A DNA stretch of 64,000 bases from Methanoregula sp. GTDB lineage: Archaea; Halobacteriota; Methanomicrobia; Methanomicrobiales; Methanospirillaceae. Shown piece by piece: positions 16,729 through 25,412 of this stretch. The notes under the pieces were generated by a model that saw only the letters and a list, made by a program, of their open reading frames with translations, did no database searches and had not been told where the DNA came from. The position numbers and the translations under genes are program-made. Location of the stretch: the NCBI RefSeq assembly GCF_028679125.1, contig NZ_JAJRCG010000012.1:1-64000 (forward strand). The letters are read 5' to 3'. The stretch's first letter is position 1, and every line of letters begins with the position of its first letter.

Positions 16729-17244
16729 TCAGATCTCCTTCAATGGCTGTATTTTTGGTATTGACACCTGTGTGAGTTCCTCAATACGTTCCTCATATAC
16801 CAATTCGAACGCGCTGAAGATCCGCGCCATGGATGCCCGCTCCTCTGCACTCAGGGTACCGATCTGTCCAACGATACGGGCATAGGTTTGTGCGTGGATC
16901 TCCTCGTGGCTGCGATAGGCAACCCTACCGTTTTTCGTCAGTTCGAGTGAAACCTCTTTTTCATTGCGGATTCCCCTTACTTTACGCACCAGCCCGCGTT
17001 TTGTCAGCCTGGTGACTACCTGAGATGCTGCTGATGGTGTAACTCCGAGAATATCCGCGATGATCCTGACATTGTTCTCCGGGGTGTTCCCGATTGCCTG
17101 GATTGCATGGATCTCGGAAAACGTGAGTGATTCGTTAACCCCGAAATTATTGGGGATATTTTCCATGACATTCATTTTATGCCAGATCCGTATCCAGATC
17201 CGGTACAATTCCGGCATTTCAGGGGCAGCAGGTTTCATATTCAT
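16729..17244 (-). CDS. MarR-family transcriptional regulator of the copper unit
   Basis: A 171-residue winged-helix regulator. The DNA-binding core spans about residues 40-115: LTFSEIHAIQAIG, NNVRIIADILGVTPSAASQVV (recognition helix), TRLTKRGLVRKVRGIRNEKEV (wing), flanked by dimerisation helices. It is first in a three-gene unit with copA and the YHS gene, so it probably controls copper export and itself. An inverted repeat ACTTAA-CGA-TTAAGT just upstream is a good operator candidate. No cysteine cluster for metal sensing is apparent, so the effector is uncertain. A second in-frame ATG two codons in is possible. Confidence 0.85.
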   Translation of the reverse strand: MNMKPAAPEMPELYRIWIRIWHKMNVMENIPNNFGVNESLTFSEIHAIQAIGNTPENNVRIIADILGVTPSAASQVVTRLTKRGLVRKVRGIRNEKEVSLELTKNGRVAYRSHEEIHAQTYARIVGQIGTLSAEERASMARIFSAFELVYEERIEELTQVSIPKIQPLKEI

Positions 17245-17249
17245 ATCAG

Positions 17250-17289
17250 TTAATCAATTAGTTACTTAACGATTAAGTTATTAATCAAT
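17250..17289. promoter_or_regulatory. Promoter/operator region of marR-copA
   Basis: Perfect inverted repeat ACTTAA-CGA-TTAAGT at 17264-17278, flanked by two copies of TTAATCAAT at 17250-17258 and 17281-17289 (31 bp apart, three helical turns). It is very AT-rich in a GC-rich setting and lies 6-45 bp upstream of the marR start, suiting an autoregulatory operator over the promoter. Confidence 0.55.
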
Positions 17290-17356
17290 CTATCCAAATG
17301 GTGTAGTGGGTACCCGCGATCTTCAGTTCGGACTTTTTCTTCTCCGGTTCCGGCAT
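17285..17356 (-). pseudogene. Truncated duplicate of the copA 5' end
   Basis: The minus strand reads MPEPEKKKSELKIAGTHY and then TIWID-stop. The first 15 residues match the CopA N-terminus (MPEPEKKKAELKIAG) except for A9S, and the next residues align only weakly with the first metal-binding loop, whose CxxC cysteines are lost (C to Y and C to W). The similarity also holds at DNA level over about 45 bp against 16681-16725. It is a remnant of a second copA-like or HMA-domain gene, or a partial duplication, lying just upstream of the marR promoter; no functional product is expected. Confidence 0.75.
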
Positions 17357-17500
17357 GGGTTCTCCTTGTGTGGTTTCTCTGGCTTTGGGATAATAACCGT
17401 TGTGAATGTACCATCGGATCCACCGGAATTCCGGGTGACCCTGGGATACCGCCAATATCATTAATACCGCCGGCAGATGATCCTGATCGGGAGATCATTT

Positions 17501-17788
17501 TTGGGAATCTTTCGCTATGACAACAAGTATGCCGCACCGACCAAGGAGCAGCGGGCGCGGTACATGCAGGGTGAATGCGAGGAGCATACGTTCGGGAAGG
17601 ATGGCGAGATCCTCCTCATCCTGTACGATGAAGCTGCCTACCTGAAGGATGACAAGGAAGGGGTCCGGATCCTGTTCACGGGCGTGCATGACAAGAAAAA
17701 AGTCCAGGACGAAGTGAGCCGGCTGATCGAAGAGCACGAGCAGCGGGAGAAGACACCGGACGAGTTCCGGAACGGCAACGGGCAGTGA
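17501..17788 (+). CDS. Hypothetical small charged protein
   Basis: I do not recognise this family. TTG 17501 is chosen because GGGAG precedes it by exactly 7 bp; an ATG in the same frame at 17477 lacks such a signal. The 95-residue product begins MGIFRYDNKYAAPTKEQ, has a central beta-rich stretch (GEILLILYDEAAYL, GVRILFTGVHDKKKV) and ends in a Glu/Arg/Lys-rich helix (SRLIEEHEQREKTPDE). No membrane segment or cysteine cluster is present; one Cys occurs in GECEEHTFG. It is followed by two hairpins and the AN1 zinc-finger gene on the same strand. Confidence 0.55.
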   Translation: MGIFRYDNKYAAPTKEQRARYMQGECEEHTFGKDGEILLILYDEAAYLKDDKEGVRILFTGVHDKKKVQDEVSRLIEEHEQREKTPDEFRNGNGQ

Positions 17789-17828
17789 CGGGACCGGCAG
17801 GAGCCCCGTACTCCCCATGCAGGCGGAT

Positions 17829-17899
17829 CCCGGGCTCCGGTGCAGGGAAGCCCGGGCCGGATTATCCACCGGTTCTGGTTATGCGCTGCATAGAACCGG
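17829..17899. other. Two adjacent strong hairpins
   Basis: CCCGGGC (17829-17835) pairs with GCCCGGG (17850-17856), and CCGGTTCT (17869-17876) pairs with AGAACCGG (17892-17899) enclosing an inner ATGC-GCT-GCAT stem. They lie in the gap between the hypothetical gene and the AN1 gene. They may form a terminator or a small structured RNA; no T-run follows. Confidence 0.4.
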
Positions 17900-18000
17900 A
17901 TCAGAACCATACATAACTGATTATTCACCGCAAAATAGCCGGAGTGCAGACAGCGGGAACCGGATTACGTTTTTCAGCCGGTGCAGCAAACAAATCCTTT

Positions 18001-18210
18001 ATGGGAATTGGCGAACGGGTTGCCCGCTTCTTTTCAGGGTTCAGGAAGAAGAAGGAGTATCCCCTGTACGAAACCTGTGCGGTCTGCGGCGAGCGGGTGT
18101 ACCTCCCGTTCTTCTGCGAATACTGCCGCCGCTATTATTGCGACCGGCACCGGCTCCCGTTCGATCATGAGTGTAAAAATATCGGGAAATGGAAAGAGCA
18201 GCGGAAGTGA
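18001..18210 (+). CDS. AN1-type zinc-finger protein
   Basis: A 69-residue protein with a single AN1-type zinc finger. Ligands are laid out as CAVCGERVYLPFFCEYCRRYYC followed by DRH and FDHEC, giving the CxxC...CxxC...C...H...HxC pattern that binds two zinc ions. The N-terminus (MGIGERVARFFSGFRKKKEY) is basic and amphipathic. Such short AN1 proteins are common in methanogens; their partner, by analogy with eukaryotic AN1 proteins, may be in protein quality control, but this is inference. The in-frame extension upstream of ATG 18001 is not conserved-looking and is left out. Confidence 0.8.
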   Translation: MGIGERVARFFSGFRKKKEYPLYETCAVCGERVYLPFFCEYCRRYYCDRHRLPFDHECKNIGKWKEQRK

Positions 18211-18256
18211 AAAGCACCCGGTATAACCGGTAAAAAATCCGGAGAGAATTGCTTTT

Positions 18257-18610
18257 TTATTCCTCGCACTTGAACTCGATGTCGTCATTCATGTGCTCAT
18301 ATCCCCAGTCACAGAGCTGGTCGAGGATCGGGATGAGGGATTGTGCGGTCTCCGTGAGCGAGTACTCCACTTTGGGAGGTACCTGCGGGTAGACTTTCCT
18401 GATCACAAGGCCGTCCGTCTCCAGTTCGCGGAGCTCTTTGGTCAGCATCCTCTGGGTGATCCGGGGCGTTACCCGGTCCACGATCTGGTTGAAGCGCAGC
18501 GTCCCGTCCCTGAGCTGGTAGATGACCAGCGGCTTCCATTTGCCCCCGATCACGTCCAGCGTTGCCTCGATCCCCCAGCTGTACTTGTATTTTTTCGGCG
18601 TGGCGCTCAT
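18257..18610 (-). CDS. HxlR-family transcriptional regulator
   Basis: A 117-residue winged-helix regulator of the HxlR family. Core motifs are LDVIGGKWKPLVIYQLRDGTLRFNQI, the recognition helix region RITQRMLTKELRELETDGLVIRK (the family's most typical stretch), and the wing KVYPQVPPKVEYSLTETAQSL. It is divergent from the iron-sulfur flavoprotein gene across a 119-bp gap rich in palindromes, so it probably controls that gene and itself, likely in response to redox-active compounds or electrophiles, as known HxlR proteins do. It has no conserved N-terminal cysteine, and a single Cys lies in LDQLCDWG plus one at the C-terminus. Confidence 0.88.
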   Translation of the reverse strand: MSATPKKYKYSWGIEATLDVIGGKWKPLVIYQLRDGTLRFNQIVDRVTPRITQRMLTKELRELETDGLVIRKVYPQVPPKVEYSLTETAQSLIPILDQLCDWGYEHMNDDIEFKCEE

Positions 18611-18729
18611 AGTATCAAATCTGTTAGTATGTCACATATGTGTTTGTATGCACTATATCTGTCATACATATTTGATATATACTACAATTACACAGGCGAT
18701 ACTGACAGAATCGGTTGGAGGATGGAGCA
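18611..18729. promoter_or_regulatory. Divergent HxlR / flavoprotein promoter with palindromes
   Basis: TATCAAAT at 18613-18620 is repeated inverted as ATTTGATA at 18670-18677, and between them is the perfect palindrome CACATATGTG (18633-18642). Several TATG/CATA elements recur (18627, 18646, 18663). The symmetry around the middle of the divergent gap suggests operators serving both directions. Confidence 0.55.
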
Positions 18730-19269
18730 ATGAGTCAAAGAGTGTTAATTTTATCAGCCAGTCCCCGGAAGGGCGGAAATTCAGATCTGTTATGCGACCA
18801 GTTCATGAAAGGTGCAATCGAAGCCGGGAACCAGGCAGAGAAAATCCATGTACCGGATAAGAACATCAATTTCTGCACTGGTTGCCTGACCTGTCAGAGC
18901 AACGGGGGAGAATGTGTCCATGACGATGACATGGGAGAAATCCTGGAAAAAATGATTCGGGCAGATGTTCTTGTACTGGCGACCCCGGTCTATTTCTACA
19001 ACATGGATGCCCAGATGAAAGTGCTGATTGACAGGACGTGTCCGCGATACACCGAGATCTCGAATAAGAAAGTGTACCTGATCGCCACCAGCACGGACAC
19101 CGGGCCGGGAGCCATGGAGGGTACTATCAATGGGTTCAGGGCAGCTCTCTCCTGCTATCCCCATGCTGAGGTGGCAGGGATCATCTGCGGAAAAGGCGTG
19201 ACGAATGCCGGCGATATCCGGGGAAAACCGGAGATGGCTCGTGCGTATGAAATGGGAAAAAGTGTGTGA
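18730..19269 (+). CDS. Iron-sulfur flavoprotein (flavodoxin-fold NAD(P)H-dependent oxidoreductase)
   Basis: A 179-residue FMN flavoprotein. The N-terminus VLILSASPRKGGNSDLLC is the FMN-binding loop of the NADPH-dependent FMN reductase fold. It carries the compact cysteine motif CTGCLTCQSNGGEC, spaced CX2CX2CX6C, within the range that binds a [4Fe-4S] cluster in methanogen Isf. LATPVYFYNMDAQMKVLIDR is the second flavin loop. ATG 18730 is preferred to ATG 18715, which abuts its GGAGG too closely. Isf-like proteins reduce O2, peroxide or quinone-like acceptors; it is divergent from an HxlR regulator and followed by a flavodoxin, suggesting a redox-stress unit. Confidence 0.85.
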   Translation: MSQRVLILSASPRKGGNSDLLCDQFMKGAIEAGNQAEKIHVPDKNINFCTGCLTCQSNGGECVHDDDMGEILEKMIRADVLVLATPVYFYNMDAQMKVLIDRTCPRYTEISNKKVYLIATSTDTGPGAMEGTINGFRAALSCYPHAEVAGIICGKGVTNAGDIRGKPEMARAYEMGKSV

Positions 19270-19910
19270 ATGCATGGCCGGATGACACCGGATGGCCGGG
19301 ACCCGTGACCGATGAAGAATGTATGGTGACCCATTGGGGACGTGAGATCCCCCAGAGGATGAACGTGAAGAACGTAAACGGAAATGATGCAAAATGCCTG
19401 ATCGCGTATTTTTCGCGCCCGGGCAACAACTATGTCAACGGGACGATCGTGGACCTGCCCGCTGGCAACACCGAAGTCATAGCAAAAATGATCCGGGAAA
19501 TGACGGGAGGCGACCTGTTCCCTATTGAAGCGGTACACGCGTATCCCGCAGACTATACGGAAACCACCGAAGTTGCACAGGAAGAACTTCGCGCCAATGC
19601 CCGGCCGGATCTTACCCGTCATCTGGAAACCCCGGATTCCTATGCTGTGATCTTTCTCGGCTATCCCAACTGGTGGGGAACGATGCCGATGCCGGTCTTC
19701 ACCTTCCTTGAGAAATATGACCCCGCCGGAAAAACGATCGTCCCGTTCTGCACGCACGAGGGGAGTGGTCTCGGGCGGAGTGTTTCAGATATCAGGAAGA
19801 TTTGCCCGCAGTCTGCCGTCAAGGAAGGCCTTGCGGTTCGTGGCGGCGATGTAAAAAATGCACGGGATGAGGTTGCCGGGTGGCTGCAGGACAGCGGGAT
19901 GAGATTTTAA
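19266..19910 (+). CDS. Flavodoxin-family protein
   Basis: A flavodoxin-fold FMN protein with the loop KCLIAYFSRPGNNYVNG followed by AGNTEVIAKMI, an acidic ETPDSYAVIFLGYPNWWG region (second FMN loop), and IVPFCTHEGSGLGRS, typical of the Flavodoxin_4 type. Such proteins are low-potential electron carriers. The start is uncertain: GTG 19266 overlaps the upstream stop with GGGA 8 bp before it, but the first 40 residues look unconserved, and ATG 19323 or ATG 19359 would give 195 or 183 residues. It is coupled to the iron-sulfur flavoprotein and followed 67 bp later by an aldo/keto reductase. Confidence 0.8.
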   Translation: MNAWPDDTGWPGPVTDEECMVTHWGREIPQRMNVKNVNGNDAKCLIAYFSRPGNNYVNGTIVDLPAGNTEVIAKMIREMTGGDLFPIEAVHAYPADYTETTEVAQEELRANARPDLTRHLETPDSYAVIFLGYPNWWGTMPMPVFTFLEKYDPAGKTIVPFCTHEGSGLGRSVSDIRKICPQSAVKEGLAVRGGDVKNARDEVAGWLQDSGMRF

Positions 19911-19977
19911 AAGAACAAAATAATTGAATCGGAAATTACCACTGATTACCAGAATCGCCAGAAAACCGGGTGAATAA

Positions 19978-21177
19978 ATGCTGTACAGGAAAATGCCAAA
20001 AAACGGGGATGAACTCTCCATTCTCGGGTTCGGGTGCATGCGCCTTGCCTCAAAAGCGGATGGATCGATCGATGAAGAACGGGCCAGAAAGCAGCTGCGT
20101 TCGGCAATCGATCATGGTGTAAATTATGTTGATACCGCATGGCCCTACCATATGGGGCAGAGCGAGCCGTTCGTGGGTCGTGCCCTTGCGGACGGGTACC
20201 GTGAAAAAGTAAAACTCGCGACAAAACTTCCCTCATGGCTCATCGAAAAGCGGGAGGATATGGATAAATTCCTGGATGCCCAGCTGGAGAAACTCCAGAC
20301 CGACCACATCGACTATTACCTTGTCCACGCGCTTGTTGGCGACCTGTGGGATACGGTCGAGAAGTTAGGCGTGGCGGACTTCCTCGACAAAGCCAAGGCC
20401 GACGGCCGCATCCGGAACGCAGGCTTCTCCTTCCACGGTGCAGGGGAGGATTTTAACCGGATCGTGGATGCTTATGACTGGGACTTCTGCCAGATCCAGT
20501 ACAACTTCCTTGACGAGAAGAACCAGGCCGGTACCGCGGGCCTGGAATACGCAGCGTCCAAAGGTCTGGGTGTCATCATCATGGAGCCCCTCCGGGGAGG
20601 GAACCTGACGAGGTCAGTACCTCCTGCGGTGAAAACAATCTGGGACAATGCCCCGGTACAGCGGACTCCTGCGGAATGGGCCTTCCGCTGGATACGGGAC
20701 CATCCGGAAGTCACGGTCGTCCTCTCCGGGATGAATGACGAGACACATATCCGGGAGAATCTCACGGTGGCAGACCAGGCCCGCCCCCATTCGCTGACGG
20801 AAGCGGAACTGTTGCTGGTAAATACGGTGGAGAAGAAGTACCGTGAACTGATGAAAGTGGGCTGTACCGGCTGCCGGTACTGCATGCCCTGTCCGTCAGG
20901 TGTCAACATCCCGTTGTGTTTCGAGGAGTACAACAACCTGTACATGGTGGATAATTCCGATGAGGAAAAATTCATGTACGCTGCACGGGCGGGCGGCGCC
21001 GTTGGCATCGGAACGCCCGAGTTTGCATCCCTGTGCGTCCAGTGCAGACTGTGCGCAGAAAAATGCCCCCAGCACATCGACATACCAACGGTCCTCGAAT
21101 CCGTTGTGGCAGAACTCGAAGGGCCCGGTTTCGACGAGAGAGTTGCCATGGCACGGCAGATTTTCAAACAGACGTGA
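19978..21177 (+). CDS. Aldo/keto reductase with C-terminal [4Fe-4S] ferredoxin domain
   Basis: A 399-residue enzyme: residues 1-280 are the aldo/keto reductase TIM barrel (FGCMRLASKADGSID, catalytic D-Y-K-H set in YVDTAWPY, KLATKLPSW and YYLVHAL, ENLTVADQ near the end). Residues about 280-399 add two iron-sulfur motifs, GCTGCRYCMPCPSGVNIP and CVQCRLCAEKCPQHIDIP. This is the methanogen and clostridial subtype that probably exchanges electrons with ferredoxin or a flavodoxin rather than only NADPH. The upstream flavodoxin and iron-sulfur flavoprotein on the same strand support that. The substrate is unknown. Confidence 0.9.
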   Translation: MLYRKMPKNGDELSILGFGCMRLASKADGSIDEERARKQLRSAIDHGVNYVDTAWPYHMGQSEPFVGRALADGYREKVKLATKLPSWLIEKREDMDKFLDAQLEKLQTDHIDYYLVHALVGDLWDTVEKLGVADFLDKAKADGRIRNAGFSFHGAGEDFNRIVDAYDWDFCQIQYNFLDEKNQAGTAGLEYAASKGLGVIIMEPLRGGNLTRSVPPAVKTIWDNAPVQRTPAEWAFRWIRDHPEVTVVLSGMNDETHIRENLTVADQARPHSLTEAELLLVNTVEKKYRELMKVGCTGCRYCMPCPSGVNIPLCFEEYNNLYMVDNSDEEKFMYAARAGGAVGIGTPEFASLCVQCRLCAEKCPQHIDIPTVLESVVAELEGPGFDERVAMARQIFKQT

Positions 21178-21241
21178 GAACGCTGCAGCGTCACTATTTT
21201 TTTGTCACTCATCCCGGTATGCCGGGTAAAAAGAGCGGCCC

Positions 21242-22276
21242 TTATTTCCGGGCTTTTCCCTTCGTCATCTCCGGTTCCTGCTCCATGAGCAGGTTGATGA
21301 TAGTCTCCGATATATCCCCGGCATATTCGCCCGATCTGCGGATACTTTCGGCAATGTAGCCCACGTGGATGGCGATCATCGTGTCCTGTTTCAGGACCAT
21401 GTTGTTGATGTCGCCGCAGATCTTCTCCAGTGCTGCGATGGACTCGATATTCCGGTGGGCGTCCTTCATATCGGAATTGAAGAAGGACACGATTGACTTG
21501 TTGAAGATCTCCATCGACATCGTGCTCGCTTTCCGGATGGCGCTCGTTATTTTCCTGTCCAGATCGAACCCGGCAATCGGCTGGACATTCTCCGCGATCC
21601 GCACGGCATGGTCCCCGACCCGCTCGATGATCCGGCTGAGCATGAAATAATGCATCGCCATGGTGGGGGAGACACCCATCCTGCGGGAGAGGCTGGCGTT
21701 CTGCATCAGCATGTTGGTCTGCCGGGCAACCAGCCAGTTGAGCCGGTCCGGGTCCGTGTCGCGGGCAACAACATCCTCCGCGAGCGTCTTGTTCTGCGTC
21801 TCAAGAGCCGCGATCGCGTCCTCGTGCATGTTCTTGACGATCACGAACATCCGCCGGATAGTGTTGTCGAACGGCATCTCCGCCGGGTTGAGCAGGTCTT
21901 TTATCGCGATGACGGTCTCCGTCTCCTCGACAACTTCCTGGCCGATGGTCATCTGGGTATAATCCCGGACAACTGCCCGGACAAAGGGCGGGAACCGCTG
22001 TTTCGTGGTGATCCGGATCATGGTATAGCCGGTAATATACGTCCCGATAAGAATGCGGAAGAGGAATGCCGGATCGGAGATCGTGGTGCTGTCGATCTCC
22101 CTGACCTTGTGGACCGGCTCATCGGTCACTTTCGTGGTCACGAGCAGCGTCCCGTCCGTCTGGACGATGAGCCCGACGGGATCGTTCTTCTTGATCTTCT
22201 GTCCGTCCGCCCAGTCCTTAGGGAGCGTCACGACAAATGACGACCCCCCGGTCACCTGCACTCTCCGGATCTCCAT
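21242..22276 (-). CDS. AbrB-PhoU phosphate uptake regulator
   Basis: A 344-residue archaeal phosphate regulator. The N-terminal 45 residues are a SpoVT/AbrB-type DNA-binding fold (EIRRVQVTGGSSFVVTLPKDWADG), and the remainder is PhoU-like, with the helical repeats EVVEETETVIAIKDLL and HYFMLSRIIERVGDHAVRIAENV (ERxxDHA metal motif). It is divergent from pstS across a 131-bp gap, so it is likely to regulate the pst genes directly, unlike bacterial PhoU. A second, short PhoU is encoded downstream at 26182. GGAG is lacking before the ATG, but no better start is seen. Confidence 0.88.
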   Translation of the reverse strand: MEIRRVQVTGGSSFVVTLPKDWADGQKIKKNDPVGLIVQTDGTLLVTTKVTDEPVHKVREIDSTTISDPAFLFRILIGTYITGYTMIRITTKQRFPPFVRAVVRDYTQMTIGQEVVEETETVIAIKDLLNPAEMPFDNTIRRMFVIVKNMHEDAIAALETQNKTLAEDVVARDTDPDRLNWLVARQTNMLMQNASLSRRMGVSPTMAMHYFMLSRIIERVGDHAVRIAENVQPIAGFDLDRKITSAIRKASTMSMEIFNKSIVSFFNSDMKDAHRNIESIAALEKICGDINNMVLKQDTMIAIHVGYIAESIRRSGEYAGDISETIINLLMEQEPEMTKGKARK

Positions 22277-22407
22277 GGTCTCACTCTATTTCCCGAGAAG
22301 TATGATAAATCTATGTCTCTCTATATCTCACTATCTTGTATATATACTAATATAGTCTATGTCGACAATCAGTATATAGTCAGGCGATGGATGGATGATA
22401 GAACACC
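22277..22407. promoter_or_regulatory. Divergent promoter region of abrB-phoU and pstS
   Basis: A 131-bp AT-rich gap in GC-rich surroundings with several CTAT elements (CTATGTC, CTATATC, CTATCTT at 10-bp intervals, 22311-22334) and TATA-like stretches TATATAC. CTATGTC recurs at 22355. The 10-bp phasing suggests binding sites on one face of the helix, for example for the AbrB-PhoU protein; this is inference. Confidence 0.45.
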
Positions 22408-23406
22408 ATGAATCAGAAACGGAGTTCATACCTGACAATCACCTTCAGTCTCATCGCGATCTTCCTGTTCGCGATCACTGCGGGATGTACCGGCGCTGAA
22501 TCGACAAAGGCTGTTGCCACCCAGGCACCTGCCGTATCAACCCCTGTGGCGGATGCGGTTACCCCGGTGGCAGTCTCTTCCCCGGCTGCGGCAACAACCG
22601 CTGCACCGGCAGCAACCACAGCCGTGGCATCAACCGGCCAGAAACAGACGATCAAGATCAGCGGGTCTACCACCGTCCTCCCCATCGTGCAGAAAGCTGC
22701 CGACCAGTACATGGCCACCCACCCGGATGCGGACATCCAGATATCCGGGGGCGGATCGGGTGTAGGTATCCAGGCAATCGGTGCAAAGACCGTGGACATC
22801 GGCATGACGTCGCGTGAAGTGACCAGCGCCGAGAAAGCAAAGTACCCGAACTTTGTGATCACCACGGTTGCCCAGGATGGCATTGCGATTGTCGTCAACC
22901 CGGCCAACACGATCCCGTACATCACGCTCGACCAGGCAAAGAAAATCTATCTCGGCAAGATCACCAAGTGGTCCGAAATTACCGGGGCGGATGTTCCGGG
23001 CACCAACAACCAGATCGTGATCATCGGCCGCGACAGCGCTTCGGGCACCCGCACCTACTTCGATGAGACGGTTCTCCTGAAAGCAACACCCACAAGCAAG
23101 ATGCTGGAGAAGAACTCCAATGGCGCCGTGCTCCAGACCGTTGCACAGACCCCCGGGTCCATCGGGTACATCTCCATCGGGTTCGTCAGCAGTGACGTCA
23201 AGGCACTCCCGATCTGGTACAATGCCAACAAGATTATTCCGGCATCCCTTGAGAACGTCAAAACCAAAACCTACCCGGTCTCCCGTGACCTCTACGTGAT
23301 CACCAACGGCCAGCCTTCCGGCCTTACCGGCGACTTCATCAATTACATCCTCAGTGCGGACGGCCAGAAGATCGTGTCCGATGAGGGCTACGTGACCCTG
23401 AGTTGA
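22408..23406 (+). CDS. pstS: Phosphate ABC transporter, substrate-binding lipoprotein PstS
   Basis: The 332-residue phosphate-binding protein of the high-affinity uptake system. An N-terminal signal peptide with lipobox (FAITAGC) anchors it through lipidated Cys27. A flexible Ala/Thr/Pro/Val-rich linker (about residues 30-75) follows. The binding domain begins with ISGSTTVLPIVQKAADQY and has ISGGGSGVGIQAIG and RDSASGTRTYFDETV, the phosphate-contact loops of the family. It starts the pst cluster, 47 bp before the fused permease. Expression is probably induced by phosphate limitation from the divergent promoter region. Confidence 0.93.
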   Translation: MNQKRSSYLTITFSLIAIFLFAITAGCTGAESTKAVATQAPAVSTPVADAVTPVAVSSPAAATTAAPAATTAVASTGQKQTIKISGSTTVLPIVQKAADQYMATHPDADIQISGGGSGVGIQAIGAKTVDIGMTSREVTSAEKAKYPNFVITTVAQDGIAIVVNPANTIPYITLDQAKKIYLGKITKWSEITGADVPGTNNQIVIIGRDSASGTRTYFDETVLLKATPTSKMLEKNSNGAVLQTVAQTPGSIGYISIGFVSSDVKALPIWYNANKIIPASLENVKTKTYPVSRDLYVITNGQPSGLTGDFINYILSADGQKIVSDEGYVTLS

Positions 23407-23452
23407 AGGAGAGGAGATCACAACCCATTTTTGACAACGGAGGCGAACCACC

Positions 23453-25408
23453 ATGATCACCGGTAGTTACAAAGAACCCGGACATACCGTCTCCTCCCGC
23501 ACGGCCCGCGCCTCGCTGCTGAAAGAGCAGGCGATAAAAACCGTATTCTTCTGCACAGCATCTCTTGCAGTCATTGTCGTCACGTTCATTCTCCTCTTCT
23601 TGTTACGGGACGGATACCCGGCCTTTGCACAGGTTGGCATCATCGACTTCCTGTCCGGCATGACCTGGGCCCCGACCGCGGCAGAACCCCTCTACGGGAT
23701 CTACCCTCTCATTGTCGGGACACTCCTGGTCACGCTCGGTGCCATGGTATTTTCCGTCCCGCTTTCCATCGGCTGTGCAATCTACATATCGGAACTTGCG
23801 TCCCCCCGGGTGAAACAGGTTCTCAAGCCGGCCATAGAACTCCTCGCGGGCATACCGTCTGTTGTGTACGGGTTCTTCGGCCTCATCATTCTCACGAATT
23901 TTATCCGGGTCACGTTCGATCTCCCGACCGGGGAGACCTGGCTCGCGGCATCGGTCCTGCTCGGCATCATGGCGCTGCCAACCATCATCAGCGTATCAGA
24001 AGACGCGATCAGCGCCGTGCCCCGCGAGTACAGGGAGGGATCGCTCGCCATCGGGGCAACCCGCTGGCAGACGATCAGCCGGGTCATTGTGCCCGCCGCC
24101 CTCTCGGGCATTGCCGCCGCGATCATCCTTGGCATCGGGCGGGCGGTGGGCGAGACCATGGCGGTCATGATGGTTGCCGGAAATGCAGCGATCATCCCGG
24201 ATCCTATCTGGAACATCCTATCCCCGGTACGGACACTCACCGGCACGCTCGGCATCGAGATGGGGGAGGTTGCGGTGGGGAGCGAGCACTACAGCGCACT
24301 CTTCGGAGTCGCGGTCGTCCTGCTCCTCATCACGCTCATCATCAACCTCTCGGCCGTTGCGATCCTGCGCCATCTCCATGAAGGGCAGACTGCCCGGTCC
24401 GGCAGACAGTCCCTCATCCCGGAGTACCTGAAAGCATCGTTTGCCCGGTTCCTGAAGATCGCGCTCGTGCTCCTGCTGCTGGTCTTCCTCGTTGCCGCGC
24501 TCCCGTGGTACCTGGTCATCCTGGTCCTGCTTGCCGCAGGTGCCTGGTATTATGGGAAGGACCGGCTCTCGCAGAAGCAGATCGAGAAGATCTCCTTTGG
24601 CCTGATCATCGCGTCGGCCGTCATCGTCCTTGCCATCCTTGTCATCATCCTGCAGGACATCGTGGTCAACGGCCTTCCTGCACTCTCGTGGGAGTTCCTG
24701 ACCCAGCCGCCCCGGGATCTCGGCCGGGCAGGGGGCATTTACCCGGCGATCATCGGCACGCTCTGCCTGGTTGCCGGGGCGATCGCCATCGCCCTCCCGC
24801 TGGGGATCGGGGCCGCGATCTATCTCGTGGAATACACCCGCGAGGGGAGGATCACCCGGCTGATCCGGACTGGTGTCGACCTCCTGAACGGGACGCCATC
24901 GATCGTCTTTGGCCTCTTCGGGTTCGCCTTCATCGTTCTCTATCTCCACGTGGGGGTCTCGATGTTGGCCGGCCAGGTCACGCTCGCCCTGATGGTACTC
25001 CCGACCATTATCCGGACCACCGAGGAATCCTTAAAAAGTATCCCGCAGGCCCTCCGCGAGGGAAGCCTTGCGCTCGGGGCAACCAAATGGCAGACGATCA
25101 GCCGGGTCGTCCTCCCGCCGGCCGTGCCCGGCATTGTTACCGGGTCCATCCTCTCGATCGGGAGGGCAGCGGGCGAGACTGCACCGATCATGTTCACGGC
25201 TGTTGTCTTCTCGCAGCGCTTTTTGCCGGACTCGGTCTTCGCGCCGGTGATGGCCCTGCCGTACCATCTCTTCATCCTTGCCACCAATGTGCCCGGCGCA
25301 TCCACCAACCAGTACGGCACGGCGCTGGTCCTGCTGATCCTTGTCATCGGGTTTTACTCGGTCGCGATCCTGGTGAGAACCCATTTCCAGAACAAGTCAC
25401 GGGGGTAA
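23453..25408 (+). CDS. Phosphate ABC transporter permease, PstC-PstA fusion
   Basis: A single 651-residue membrane protein holding both permease halves. Residues about 1-310 are PstC-like, with the coupling loop [19 protein letters not shown]. Residues about 330-651 are PstA-like with its own coupling loop [20 protein letters not shown] short cytosolic linker with charged residues ([19 protein letters not shown]) joins two sets of about six spans. No stop or reading-frame shift lies between them. Separate genes pstC and pstA are the rule; fusion keeps the halves in equal amounts. The gene lies between pstS and pstB. Confidence 0.9.
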   Translation: MITGSYKEPGHTVSSRTARASLLKEQAIKTVFFCTASLAVIVVTFILLFLLRDGYPAFAQVGIIDFLSGMTWAPTAAEPLYGIYPLIVGTLLVTLGAMVFSVPLSIGCAIYISELASPRVKQVLKPAIELLAGIPSVVYGFFGLIILTNFIRVTFDLPTGETWLAASVLLGIMALPTIISVSEDAISAVPREYREGSLAIGATRWQTISRVIVPAALSGIAAAIILGIGRAVGETMAVMMVAGNAAIIPDPIWNILSPVRTLTGTLGIEMGEVAVGSEHYSALFGVAVVLLLITLIINLSAVAILRHLHEGQTARSGRQSLIPEYLKASFARFLKIALVLLLLVFLVAALPWYLVILVLLAAGAWYYGKDRLSQKQIEKISFGLIIASAVIVLAILVIILQDIVVNGLPALSWEFLTQPPRDLGRAGGIYPAIIGTLCLVAGAIAIALPLGIGAAIYLVEYTREGRITRLIRTGVDLLNGTPSIVFGLFGFAFIVLYLHVGVSMLAGQVTLALMVLPTIIRTTEESLKSIPQALREGSLALGATKWQTISRVVLPPAVPGIVTGSILSIGRAAGETAPIMFTAVVFSQRFLPDSVFAPVMALPYHLFILATNVPGASTNQYGTALVLLILVIGFYSVAILVRTHFQNKSRG

Positions 25409-25412
25409 CCGT

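Noticed and set aside
24218-24949. Long minus-strand open frame in the permease gene
   Set aside because: It is an antisense shadow; the plus strand encodes a clear PstC-PstA permease through the whole region.
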